Source: an uncultured Sulfitobacter sp. (GTDB taxonomy: Bacteria; Pseudomonadota; Alphaproteobacteria; Rhodobacterales; Rhodobacteraceae). From it: 16,153 bases of DNA. The stretch covers positions 1 to 16,153 of the forward strand of contig CALAIJ010000174.1 in NCBI GenBank assembly GCA_937923365.1, written 5' to 3'. The notes under the pieces are model-generated. The model made no database searches and had not been told where the DNA came from. It worked only from the letters and a program-made list of their open reading frames with translations. Within the stretch, counting starts at the first letter, position 1. Each line of letters begins with the position of its first letter. This document shows positions 1-6,965 of this stretch, in pieces. The translations under genes and the position numbers were made by a program.

Positions 1-1
1 C

Positions 2-433
2 CCGCTCAACGCGCATCTGCACATGATCTGGCGGCAACCCGGGGATAACCCCTTTGCGCCTGCGTTCTTTTTCGGCTCGGAACCGGGGGACATGACCGTG
101 GGCTTTGGTGTGATGGGCCTCAAGGGAGAGACGCTGACCCGTTTTCGCGCCTTCGTTGACCATTCGGGGGATGACCTGCAAGACGCGATTGCTGCGGCGG
201 GTATGTCGTGGTCCGACTGGGGCGCGCCTGCGTTAAAGCGTTTGCCCGCGCCCTATGATGCCGACCACCCTCATGCGGATGTGCTCAAGCGCAAAAGCAT
301 GATTGTCAGCACCGGCATGAGCGACGATTGGCGCAGGGGTGAGGGTGGTTTGGTCGCTGCCCTGCGCGCACGCTTCGAGCGCACGATGCCCTTGCAAAAC
401 CTCCTGTCCGAACGGTTGTCGGCAGGCGCTTAA
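2..433 (+). CDS. DUF2461 (TIGR02453) family protein, 3' part only
   Basis: The reading frame is open from base 2 and the gene begins upstream of the window, so the 5' end is missing; the ATG at 23 is internal. The visible 143 residues match the C-terminal half of the DUF2461/TIGR02453 family: an aromatic stretch (AFFFG), a GFGVMGLKG segment, and the family's closing motif around LKRLPAPYDADHPHADVLKRK. The family is widespread in bacteria and its biochemical role is unknown. The protein looks soluble, with no membrane span in the visible part. Its TAA stop at 431-433 shares the 4-bp TTAA with the stop of the convergent kinase gene, so neither gene has a 3' untranslated gap. I am confident of the family but not of any function. 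Confidence 0.8.
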   Translation, partial: PLNAHLHMIWRQPGDNPFAPAFFFGSEPGDMTVGFGVMGLKGETLTRFRAFVDHSGDDLQDAIAAAGMSWSDWGAPALKRLPAPYDADHPHADVLKRKSMIVSTGMSDDWRRGEGGLVAALRARFERTMPLQNLLSERLSAGA

Positions 434-1302
434 CTGCCAGCGAACTGGTGGGCCAATGCAAAAGCCCCGTCCAGCGCATTGCCTTTGGGGGCCTGCAAGT
501 TGCCGGTCAGTGTGTCGGGCAGATAGGGCGCATAGTGCGGCCCCACACCGCCCGCAAGACACAGCGTTTCGCCTTTGGCAAAGCCCAGCACGGTCAGCCC
601 ACGGGCCACATAGTCGGCCCCTGTCTGCAGCAGATCGCGGGCGATAGCGTCGCCCTTTTCGCCTGCGGCAAATATCTCGGGGGCGAGTTTGGCATAGGAC
701 TGCGGGCCTGCGCTGTTGGCATAGTCAAAGATGCCGCGCACCCCGCCCATGCGCTCGGCCAGCAACTTGCTAAAGGGGCTTTCGGGCTCCAGCCCTTCGG
801 CGGCGTCCAGCACGCGGGTCAGCATCATCCGGCCCAGCCATGCGCCTGATGCCTTGTCCGATAGCTGAAAGCCCCAACCGCTGACGGTGTTCAGCTGCCC
901 CGCCACTTGCCGCGCGATGATTGTGCCCGTGCCCAACGCCACGACACTGCCGTCGCCCGTGCCCAGCACGCCTGTGACTGTGGTCAGGCGGTCACCAGAA
1001 ATGCGCACGCGCCCAAAGGGCAGGTTGGCTTGGGTCTTTTTTTGGGTGGCGGCCAGATCGGCACCGGCAAGGCCCAGATGGGCGGTGGCCTGTCCCAACC
1101 GATCGCTGTTCCAGCCTGCCTGGCTGGCGGCTTCATGGGCGGCGGCGACGATATTGGCGATAGCGGCCTCAAAATCATTGCTGACATTGGCAGGCCCCCC
1201 CGTCGCAGTCGCCTGCACGCCTGCCGCCGCAGTGCCGACGGCCACGCGACAGCCTGTTCCGCCGCCATCCACGGCGACCAGTGGCATGTGGTCCACTGTC
1301 AT
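430..1302 (-). CDS. BadF/BadG/BcrA/BcrD-type sugar kinase (glucosamine / N-acetylglucosamine kinase-like)
   Basis: This 290-residue protein belongs to the ASKHA ATPase fold. It shows the phosphate-1 loop near the N terminus (VDGGGTGCR), a phosphate-2 loop in the middle (VALGTGTII) and an adenosine-binding segment near the C terminus (CLAGGVG). Bacterial members of this length with DGGGTGCR are usually annotated as N-acetylglucosamine or glucosamine kinases, which phosphorylate the amino sugar at C6 with ATP in the cytoplasm. The substrate is inferred from the family and was not read from specific residues. The gene is divergent from gap-edd-eda, which fits a sugar-catabolic setting. The first ATG (1302) has no clear ribosome binding site; a second in-frame ATG at 1287, giving a start MPLVAVDGGG, is an alternative. 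Its stop overlaps the stop of the DUF2461 gene. Confidence 0.78.
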   Translation of the reverse strand: MTVDHMPLVAVDGGGTGCRVAVGTAAAGVQATATGGPANVSNDFEAAIANIVAAAHEAASQAGWNSDRLGQATAHLGLAGADLAATQKKTQANLPFGRVRISGDRLTTVTGVLGTGDGSVVALGTGTIIARQVAGQLNTVSGWGFQLSDKASGAWLGRMMLTRVLDAAEGLEPESPFSKLLAERMGGVRGIFDYANSAGPQSYAKLAPEIFAAGEKGDAIARDLLQTGADYVARGLTVLGFAKGETLCLAGGVGPHYAPYLPDTLTGNLQAPKGNALDGAFALAHQFAGS

Positions 1303-1410
1303 GTGAGGCGGCCCAAAGCGGGGTATTCGGTCAGGCTCACGCCCATGTGTGGTCTTCTTTCTTGCGTCGGGTCCCGCGCGATACGGCAGGGCGCTTTGAT
1401 CGTTTGCCGC

Positions 1411-1438
1411 ATCCTATCGCATCTGCCGCTGCACGCAA
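1411..1438 (-). promoter_or_regulatory. Candidate promoter of the sugar kinase gene
   Basis: On the minus strand, TTGCGT (1438-1433) is followed after 16 bp by TAGGAT (1416-1411), a passable -35/-10 pair pointing toward the kinase. A 6-bp inverted repeat, CTGCCG at 1423-1428 and CGGCAG at 1439-1444, brackets the -35 box and could be an operator. Nothing else in 1303-1475 looks like a gene. This is pattern matching only. Confidence 0.3.
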
Positions 1439-1451
1439 CGGCAGGTGGGGA

Positions 1452-1480
1452 TTGATCGGTCACGGATATTACGTTATGTT
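1452..1480 (+). promoter_or_regulatory. Candidate promoter of gap-edd-eda
   Basis: TTGATC (1452-1457) and TATGTT (1475-1480) are separated by 17 bp, and each matches the sigma-70 consensus at four of six positions. The -10 box runs into the LacI-type palindrome at 1477-1490, a layout expected for repression by steric block. A transcript from here would have a leader of roughly 60 nt before the gap ATG at 1548. Confidence 0.5.
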
Positions 1481-1490
1481 AGCGCTAACA
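1477..1490. promoter_or_regulatory. LacI/GalR-type operator (14-bp perfect palindrome)
   Basis: TGTTAGCGCTAACA is identical to its reverse complement, has the central CpG typical of LacI/GalR-family operators, and overlaps the likely -10 box of gap-edd-eda. No LacI-family gene is in the window, so the regulator is encoded elsewhere. A weaker inverted repeat, GAAC-N4-GTTC at 1499-1510, is centred 21 bp downstream, about two helical turns, and might be a second site on the same DNA face. Confidence 0.65.
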
Positions 1491-1547
1491 AGTAAATGGA
1501 ACAAGCGTTCTAACAATCAGATCATCACCAGCAAAGAGGGTGTACCC

Positions 1548-2582
1548 ATGACCACAAAGATTGCAATCAATGGCTTTGGCCGGATCGGACGCGGCGTGCT
1601 TCGGGCCTTGATCGAGAACGGCTTTGACGGGATCGAAGTGGTTGCCATAAATGATCTTTCCCCGCCCGAGACGCTGCTGCACCTGCTGAAATACGACTCT
1701 GTGCATGGCCGCCTTCAGGCCAAGGCCACACTCGACGGCGAAACCCTGCATGTTGCGGGCCAGACGATTCGCCTGACTGCGCAGCGCGATCCCGCAGACC
1801 TGCCTTGGGCGGACGTTGACATCGCATACGAATGCACCGGATTTTTCACAGCCCGCGAGGCGGCTGCCAAACATCTGGAGAACGGCAGCGCACGGGTACT
1901 GATCTCCGCTCCCGGAAAGGGCGTGGACTGCACCGTGGTCTACGGCGTCAACCACGCAGAGCTGACGGCCGCGGACGTGATCGTGTCGAATGCCTCCTGC
2001 ACGACCAACTGCCTCGCGCCTGTGGCCAAGGTGCTGGACGACGCCTTTGGCATTGAAACCGGCTATATGACCACGATCCACGCCTTCACAGGCGACCAGC
2101 CCAGCCACGACACGGCGCACCGCGATCCGTATCGCGGACGTGCCGCCAGCGCCTCCATGGTGCCCACATCCACAGGGGCGGCCACGGCGATCTCTCAGGT
2201 GATCCCGCATCTGGAAGGCAAGCTCGAAGGCTCCGCCGTGCGGGTGCCGACGCTGAATGTGTCCTTGGTGGACCTGTGTTTCATGCCGAAACGTGCCGCC
2301 ACCGCAGAGCAGGTGAATGCGGCGATCAAAGCGGCCTCTTCCGACGCGCTGGCCGGTGTGCTGGCCTATGAGGAAGCGCCGCTTGTCTCGGTTGATTTCA
2401 ACCATGATCCACATTCGTCCAGCTTTGCGGCAGCCCAGACCAAAGTGACCGAGGGCGGCATGATCCGCATCGTCAGCTGGTATGACAACGAATGGGGCTT
2501 TGCCAACCGCATGAATGACACAGCCCGCGTGATGGGCCGTCTGCTGGCACAGGCCTCTGAGCCGGCAAGACAGGTCGCCTGA
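1548..2582 (+). CDS. gap: Glyceraldehyde-3-phosphate dehydrogenase, type I
   Basis: The 344-residue enzyme oxidises glyceraldehyde 3-phosphate to 1,3-bisphosphoglycerate in the cytoplasm. The N terminus has the Rossmann motif INGFGRIGR, and an Asp at about residue 36 (AIND) points to NAD rather than NADP. The active-site block SNASCTTNC places the catalytic Cys at 151, and His178 (TTIHAF) is the expected base. The C-terminal block WYDNEWGF is intact. The frame is open well upstream (to 1281), but the ATG at 1548 is chosen because it is preceded by AGAGG about 8 bp away and starts the conserved N terminus. It leads an operon with edd (4-bp gap) and eda, so this copy probably serves the triose made by KDPG cleavage; other gap copies are likely elsewhere in the genome. 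Confidence 0.96.
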   Translation: MTTKIAINGFGRIGRGVLRALIENGFDGIEVVAINDLSPPETLLHLLKYDSVHGRLQAKATLDGETLHVAGQTIRLTAQRDPADLPWADVDIAYECTGFFTAREAAAKHLENGSARVLISAPGKGVDCTVVYGVNHAELTAADVIVSNASCTTNCLAPVAKVLDDAFGIETGYMTTIHAFTGDQPSHDTAHRDPYRGRAASASMVPTSTGAATAISQVIPHLEGKLEGSAVRVPTLNVSLVDLCFMPKRAATAEQVNAAIKAASSDALAGVLAYEEAPLVSVDFNHDPHSSSFAAAQTKVTEGGMIRIVSWYDNEWGFANRMNDTARVMGRLLAQASEPARQVA

Positions 2583-2586
2583 CCCT

Positions 2587-4386
2587 ATGGTACATCCTAC
2601 AATTGCCCGCGTCACTGACCGCATCGTGGCGCGCAGCGCCGATACGCGCGGGCCCTATATGGACCGCATGCGTGCGGCTGCCGACCAAGGCCCCGCCCGC
2701 GCGCATCTGTCGTGTAGCGGGCAGGCCCATGCCTATGCCGCCGCCGGGCCGGATCAGTCGGCGCTGGCGACGCAATCTGCGGGCAACATCGGCATCATCA
2801 CCGCCTACAACGACATGCTGTCAGCTCATCAACCGTTCGAGCGTTTCCCCGAAATTATCCGCGACGCGGCCCGCGCTGCAGGGGGAACCGCCCAAGTTGC
2901 AGGCGGCGTGCCTGCCATGTGTGACGGTGTGACCCAAGGCACGGCAGGCATGGAACTGTCGCTGTTTTCCCGCGACGTGATTGCGATGGCCGCAGGCGTG
3001 GGGCTTAGCCACAACGTCTTTGATGCAGCATTGTTCTTGGGCGTCTGCGACAAGATCGTCCCGGGTCTGGTGATCGCCGCACAGGCCTTTGGGCATCTGC
3101 CTGCCGTGTTCCTGCCTGCGGGGCCGATGACCAGCGGCATCTCCAACGATGAAAAAGCGCAGGTGCGCATGAAGTTCGCCGCCGGAGAAATTGGCCGCGC
3201 AGAACTGATGGCCGCCGAGATGGCCGCCTATCACGGTCCCGGCACCTGCACGTTTTACGGCACGGCGAACACCAACCAGATGCTGATGGAGTTCATGGGG
3301 CTGCACCTGCCCGGTGCCTCCTTTGTCACGCCAAACACGCCGCTGCGCGATGCGCTGACCGTCGAAGGCACGCGCCGCGCGCTTGAGATCAGCCATCTGG
3401 GCGACAGCTATACCCCGGTCTGCGACGTGCTGAGCGAGAAGGCCTTCGTGAACGGCATCGTCGGGCTGCATGCCACGGGCGGCTCCACCAATCTGCTGAT
3501 CCATCTGGTCGCCATGGCGCGGGCAGGGGGGATCATTCTTGACTGGCAGGATTTTGAAGAACTGGCCGAGGTGACGCCGCTGCTGGCGCGGGTCTATCCA
3601 AACGGTCTGGCGGACGTGAACCACTTCCATGCGGCAGGCGGGTTGCAATACCTGATCGGGCAATTGCTGGATGCGGGTCTCTTGCATGAAGACGTGCAGA
3701 CAATCGCAGGGCAGGGCATGAGCCTGTACCGCTTTGAGCCTGAACTCTTGAGCGGCGGTTTCCACTACCGCGAAGGGCCGGGTGAGACGCTGAATGACAA
3801 AATCCTGCGTCCAGCGTCCGATCCCTTCCAGCCCACAGGCGGCTTGAAACGGCTGCACGGGTCTTTGGGCGTGGGCGTCACCAAAGTTTCTGCTGTGAAG
3901 CCCGAGCATCAGGTGGTCGAAGCCCCCGTCCGCGTGTTCCACGATCAGGACAGCGTAAAAGCGGCCTATCAGGCGGGTGAATTTACCAGTGACGTGATCG
4001 TTGTCGTGCGCTTTCAGGGACCCAAGGCGAACGGCATGCCGGAGCTTCACTCGCTGACCCCCGTGCTTGCCAATTTGCAGGCCAAGGGGCTGCGCGTGGC
4101 GCTGGTCACGGACGGGCGGATGTCGGGCGCGTCGGGCAAGGTTCTGTCTGCGATCCATGTCTGCCCCGAAGCGGTTGACGGTGGTGCCATCGCCAAACTG
4201 CGCGACGGCGACGTGCTGCGCGTGGATGCGCAGGCGGGCGCGTTGCAGATCATCACCGAAGATGTGTTGGCGCGCGACCCTGTTGTGCTTGATCTGAGCG
4301 GCAACGCCCACGGGCAGGGGCGCGATCTGTTTGCCAACTTCCGGCAGCTTGTGCAGTCTGCTGACACCGGCGCATCCTGCGTCTGA
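2587..4386 (+). CDS. edd: Phosphogluconate dehydratase (6-phosphogluconate dehydratase)
   Basis: This 599-residue protein removes water from 6-phosphogluconate to give 2-keto-3-deoxy-6-phosphogluconate, the first step specific to the Entner-Doudoroff route. It belongs to the IlvD/Edd family. The three cysteines expected to hold the iron-sulphur cluster are visible at 112 (MCDGVTQG), 154 (GVCDKIVPG) and 221 (GPGTCTFYGTANTN). The second family signature, VTDGRMSGASGKV, lies near the C terminus. The length and the Edd-type context separate it from dihydroxy-acid dehydratase IlvD, which is usually somewhat shorter. It starts 4 bp after the gap stop and is followed 20 bp later by eda, the next enzyme of the pathway, so co-transcription from the LacI-type operator promoter upstream of gap is likely. 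Confidence 0.96.
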   Translation: MVHPTIARVTDRIVARSADTRGPYMDRMRAAADQGPARAHLSCSGQAHAYAAAGPDQSALATQSAGNIGIITAYNDMLSAHQPFERFPEIIRDAARAAGGTAQVAGGVPAMCDGVTQGTAGMELSLFSRDVIAMAAGVGLSHNVFDAALFLGVCDKIVPGLVIAAQAFGHLPAVFLPAGPMTSGISNDEKAQVRMKFAAGEIGRAELMAAEMAAYHGPGTCTFYGTANTNQMLMEFMGLHLPGASFVTPNTPLRDALTVEGTRRALEISHLGDSYTPVCDVLSEKAFVNGIVGLHATGGSTNLLIHLVAMARAGGIILDWQDFEELAEVTPLLARVYPNGLADVNHFHAAGGLQYLIGQLLDAGLLHEDVQTIAGQGMSLYRFEPELLSGGFHYREGPGETLNDKILRPASDPFQPTGGLKRLHGSLGVGVTKVSAVKPEHQVVEAPVRVFHDQDSVKAAYQAGEFTSDVIVVVRFQGPKANGMPELHSLTPVLANLQAKGLRVALVTDGRMSGASGKVLSAIHVCPEAVDGGAIAKLRDGDVLRVDAQAGALQIITEDVLARDPVVLDLSGNAHGQGRDLFANFRQLVQSADTGASCV

Positions 4387-4406
4387 CAATCCAAAGGACC
4401 TTTGCC

Positions 4407-5051
4407 ATGATACCTGCCGCCGCCAGTGCCGCCGCCCGAAAGATATGCGGTCTTGCCCCGATCGTGCCTGTTCTGGTGGTGCATGATGTGGCCCATGCGC
4501 GCCCCTTGGCCCAAGCCCTTGTGGCTGGCGGATTGCCTGCGTTGGAAGTGACCCTGCGCACCCCTTCAGCACTGGACGTCATTGCGGAAATGGCCACTGT
4601 TGAGGGCGGCGTCGTTGGCGCGGGCACCTTGCTCTCGGCCGAGGATATTGCGCGGGCCAAGGCGGCGGGCGCGCAGTTTGGCGTCTCTCCGGGGGCGACA
4701 TCTGCCTTGCTGGACGCCTTTGAAGCAGCTGAAATGCCCTGCCTGCCCGGTGCTGCAACCGCCTCCGAGGCGATGGCGCTGCTGGAGCGGGGCTACGACA
4801 TGCTCAAGTTCTTCCCGGCGGAGGCATCGGGCGGCGCGCCCGCGCTCAAATCCTTGGCGTCTCCGTTGCCGCAGATCAGCTTTTGCCCCACGGGCGGGGT
4901 CAGCCCGCAGAATGCGCAAAGCTACCTGTCGTTGCCCAATGTGGTCTGCGCGGGCGGGTCGTGGGTGGCCCCCGAGGCGTTGATCCGCGCGGGCGATTGG
5001 GACGGGATTACAGAACTGGCGCGCGCTGCTTCACAGCTCGGGAAAGGTTAA
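4407..5051 (+). CDS. eda: KDPG aldolase (2-keto-3-deoxy-6-phosphogluconate aldolase)
   Basis: This 214-residue class I aldolase cleaves KDPG into pyruvate and glyceraldehyde 3-phosphate, the latter being the substrate of Gap in the same operon. Visible family elements are PIVPVLVVHD near residue 20, Glu47 and Arg51 in LEVTLRT, GAGT at 71-74, GVSPGAT at 92-98, the Schiff-base Lys134 in DMLKFFPAE, and the phosphate-binding PTGGV at 161-165. The ATG at 4407 follows AAAGGA with suitable spacing. The last codons overlap a TTAA-N7-TTAA motif at 5048-5062. The enzyme may also have 4-hydroxy-2-oxoglutarate aldolase activity, which is common in the family and cannot be judged from sequence alone. Confidence 0.95.
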   Translation: MIPAAASAAARKICGLAPIVPVLVVHDVAHARPLAQALVAGGLPALEVTLRTPSALDVIAEMATVEGGVVGAGTLLSAEDIARAKAAGAQFGVSPGATSALLDAFEAAEMPCLPGAATASEAMALLERGYDMLKFFPAEASGGAPALKSLASPLPQISFCPTGGVSPQNAQSYLSLPNVVCAGGSWVAPEALIRAGDWDGITELARAASQLGKG

Positions 5052-5062
5052 CGCTAGGTTAA
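5048..5062 (+). promoter_or_regulatory. CtrA-type binding site, TTAA-N7-TTAA
   Basis: TTAACGCTAGGTTAA is a perfect match to the full recognition sequence of the alphaproteobacterial cell-cycle regulator CtrA. It overlaps the eda stop codon and opens the spacer before the Hint gene. It lies about 230 bp upstream of the best Hint promoter candidate, further than usual for direct activation, so it may serve a different start site, act as a remote site, or be a chance match. Confidence 0.4.
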
Positions 5063-5171
5063 TCGTTGGGTCTTCGGGCGCGTTGGCCAATGCTCCCGCT
5101 CAAGTTGTGGTTTTGCTGCAACATCAAGGCATCCACATTTAGTAGTGAGCTAAGCAATCATCAGAACATAT

Positions 5172-5193
5172 TGTTTCCCGTTATTCGGGAACA
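5172..5193. repeat. Inverted repeat (imperfect hairpin) in the eda-Hint spacer
   Basis: TGTTTCCCG (5172-5180) and CGGGAACA (5186-5193) pair over 8 bp with one bulged base and a 5-nt loop (TTATT). The next bases are mixed (TTCGTTAAAG) with no clean T run, so a classical terminator is doubtful; an operator is equally possible. Confidence 0.4.
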
Positions 5194-5199
5194 TTCGTT

Positions 5200-5247
5200 A
5201 AAGTTGTTTTCGTAGCCGTCTACCGAATTGACACAAAAACAAACTTT
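5200..5247. repeat. Inverted repeat flanking the region upstream of the Hint promoter
   Basis: AAAGTTGTTTT (5200-5210) is the reverse complement of AAAACAAACTTT (5236-5247) apart from one extra A. The arms are 25 bp apart; the right arm abuts the candidate -35 box at 5246-5251, and a consensus TTGACA (5228-5233) lies between the arms. The wide spacing suits protein binding or DNA looping better than a hairpin. The 256-bp spacer 5052-5307 holds no gene that I can support. Confidence 0.35.
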
Positions 5248-5273
5248 GCCGGATTCGTGCCATTTGCTAGTCT
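5246..5273 (+). promoter_or_regulatory. Candidate promoter of the Hint-domain gene
   Basis: TTGCCG (5246-5251) is followed after 16 bp by an extended -10, TGC-TAGTCT (5265-5273). Transcription would begin near 5280. This would exclude the upstream GTG at 5257 as the start codon and leave the ATG codons at 5287 or 5308. Confidence 0.4.
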
Positions 5274-5307
5274 GAACTCAATAATAATGAGGCAGGCAGA
5301 ACGAGCA

Positions 5308-6375
5308 ATGAAAACGGGCTTTTGTGGCACGTTTGTCATCAGCTGGTCGCAAACAGAAATCGACGGCCTAAAGGCTGCACCCGTATCTTCGCTCATCGTT
5401 GGGGCGGCGTGGGGCTGGCAAGGCAAGGCCATCCGTGTGGATGGTCCAAGCGATGTGTTGCGGCTGGACCGGACAAACGATGCAGAGAATTTGCGTAAAC
5501 GCGCCGCTGGCATGGTGCACCGACTTGTTGGTGCCGCCTTGGAACGCGAGACCGCCAAACGTGTCGATTATGATGAAGTGACGGAAGATCCGCTGATGGA
5601 CGGCAACTTTGTCGTCACGGATGGCGCGCGGACCTACACGATCACGCTGATCGAAGTGGGTGGCGATGCACCCCCGTTGTTGATGTTCCTCAATGACATG
5701 CCACCACAGGGCCGCGATCTTTGGATTGTGCAGCACACGCTGGATGTCAAAGCGGGCCAGATGGGCAGTAAGGGCACGGGCGGTGTCATCTGTTTCACGC
5801 CCGGCACGCGCATCGACACGCCGCAAGGCCTGATCGCCATCGAAGACCTTAAAGAGGGCGACCACGTCCAGACCAAGGACAACGGCGTGCAGCAAATCCA
5901 GTGGGTGGGTGCCCGCAAGATGAGCGGCGCTCGGTTCTTTGCCATGCCTGAGTTACGCCCCGTGCGGTTTGCAGCAGGTGCCTTGGGCCATGTGCCGGAT
6001 GAGGAACTTCTGGTCTCTCCCCAGCACCGCATCCTGATCAAGGGCGATGCCGCGCAAGAGCTGTTCAACACGCCAGAAGTTCTGGTCGCGGCCAAGGATC
6101 TGGTCAATGACACCACAATCCGCGTCGATCACAACCTGCGGCAGGTTACCTACATCCACCTGCTGTTTGATACTCATCAGGTGGTCTGGGCCAACGGGGT
6201 CGAAACCGAGAGCTTCCATCCCGCCTCTGCCGCATTGGCTAGTTTGGACGATGGGGATCGCGCGCGTCTATTGGCGATGCATCCTGAGCTAAGTTCTGAC
6301 CCGCATACCTATGGGTCCTTCGCGCGGCGCAGCCTGTCGGCCTCAGAGGCGGCGATACTGACGCATGCGCGCTAG
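5308..6375 (+). CDS. Orphan Hint-domain protein (Hint_2, hedgehog/intein fold)
   Basis: The protein has 355 residues from this ATG. Residues 1-155 form a region without a known catalytic motif (beginning [14 protein letters not shown]). Residues about 160-305 are a Hint_2 domain: [14 protein letters not shown] with the likely nucleophile Cys162, then [22 protein letters not shown] with His240, [10 protein letters not shown], and a closing [14 protein letters not shown] block. In hedgehog proteins and inteins such domains perform an N-to-S acyl shift and self-cleavage; what these alphaproteobacterial proteins process is not established. No signal peptide or membrane span is seen. The frame is open from a GTG at 5257, and an ATG at 5287 also exists; 5308 is preferred because the candidate promoter lies downstream of 5257 and the sequence MKTGFCGTF begins the compact domain. 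The stop overlaps that of the convergent tlpA-like gene. Confidence 0.82.
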   Translation: MKTGFCGTFVISWSQTEIDGLKAAPVSSLIVGAAWGWQGKAIRVDGPSDVLRLDRTNDAENLRKRAAGMVHRLVGAALERETAKRVDYDEVTEDPLMDGNFVVTDGARTYTITLIEVGGDAPPLLMFLNDMPPQGRDLWIVQHTLDVKAGQMGSKGTGGVICFTPGTRIDTPQGLIAIEDLKEGDHVQTKDNGVQQIQWVGARKMSGARFFAMPELRPVRFAAGALGHVPDEELLVSPQHRILIKGDAAQELFNTPEVLVAAKDLVNDTTIRVDHNLRQVTYIHLLFDTHQVVWANGVETESFHPASAALASLDDGDRARLLAMHPELSSDPHTYGSFARRSLSASEAAILTHAR

Positions 6376-6941
6376 CCGTCTGCGCGCTTTGCAATCAAGG
6401 CCTTGATGATCGCCTTGGCGCTGTCACTGTCCCATGTGGCATCACCGCGCAGGCGGGCAATCTCGCGGCCTTCAGGGTCGATAATCACCGTGATCGGCAG
6501 GCCAAAAATGCCCATCTGTGCGGACATCGCCTGTTTCGGGTCCTGATGGCGGGGCAGGCTGTCGATGCCCGCCTCTGCAAAGAACCGTTTGATGCCTGTG
6601 GGCGAATTGCGGCCCGATGCGATGGTCAGCACTTCGAAATCATCGCCGCCGAATTCTTTTTGCAGCGCGTTGATCTGTGGCATTTCCTTGCGGCAGGGCG
6701 CGCACCATGTGGCCCAGAAGTTGACCAGCACGTATTTGCCACGGTAATCGGCCAAGGTCGCTTTGCCGCCGTCATCCTCCAGCATAAAGGGCGCGTCGGT
6801 GGTGGCCTTGGGGGTCTCGTGCACCACCAGTTTCTTCATGTCGCCCGTGCGCAGGGCCAAAAGGTCGCTTGTGTCCGCGAAAGCGGCATTTGCACCCAAG
6901 GCAAGCCCCGTATACATCACCAGTGCGCCTATGATTTTCAT
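6372..6941 (-). CDS. TlpA-family thiol:disulfide reductase (periplasmic thioredoxin-like)
   Basis: This 189-residue protein has a signal peptide (residues 1-22, cleavage likely after AFA) and then a thioredoxin fold of the TlpA/ResA type. The active site is WCAPC with Cys80 and Cys83, preceded by VLVNFWAT, and the cis-proline is Pro149 in FGLPITV. Family members act in the periplasm, often reducing cysteines in apocytochrome c or copper proteins; no cytochrome gene is nearby, so the partner is unknown. The start is supported by GGAGGG 4 nt upstream. The gene is divergent from argH with a 24-bp gap, and its TAG stop (6374-6372) shares CTAG with the Hint gene stop. Confidence 0.9.
   Translation of the reverse strand: MKIIGALVMYTGLALGANAAFADTSDLLALRTGDMKKLVVHETPKATTDAPFMLEDDGGKATLADYRGKYVLVNFWATWCAPCRKEMPQINALQKEFGGDDFEVLTIASGRNSPTGIKRFFAEAGIDSLPRHQDPKQAMSAQMGIFGLPITVIIDPEGREIARLRGDATWDSDSAKAIIKALIAKRADG
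6889..6916 (+). promoter_or_regulatory. Candidate argH promoter inside the tlpA-like gene
   Basis: TTTGCA (6889-6894) and TATACA (6911-6916) are 16 bp apart and point toward argH. Because only 24 bp separate the two divergent start codons, an argH promoter must lie within the tlpA-like coding sequence; this is the best match I see there. A leader of about 40 nt would result. Confidence 0.3.
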
Positions 6942-6965
6942 TCATCCCTCCAAGGGTTTTCAAGC

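Noticed and set aside
1281..1547. N-terminal extension of gap up to base 1281
   Set aside because: The added residues do not match GAPDH, would include the operator/promoter region, and the ATG at 1548 has a ribosome binding site and the canonical start.
1485..2624. 379-codon open frame on the minus strand opposite gap
   Set aside because: Antisense to an intact GAPDH; the low-complexity translation has no family motif.
2821..4572. 583-codon open frame on the minus strand opposite edd and the start of eda
   Set aside because: It is antisense to genes with complete enzyme motifs, its translation is rich in His, Gln and Arg with no recognisable domain, and it reflects GC-rich codon bias.
5085..5092. 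TTGGCCAA palindrome after eda as a terminator
   Set aside because: It has no loop and no following T run, so it cannot form a standard intrinsic terminator.
5161..5215. Possible LexA (SOS) box from the GAAC/GTT repeats in the eda-Hint spacer
   Set aside because: The alphaproteobacterial box needs GTTC-N7-GTTC; no pair of half-sites has that spacing here.
5257..5307. GTG at 5257 or ATG at 5287 as the start of the Hint gene
   Set aside because: The GTG lies inside the candidate promoter, upstream of its -10 box; the ATG at 5287 has no ribosome binding site. Neither is fully excluded.
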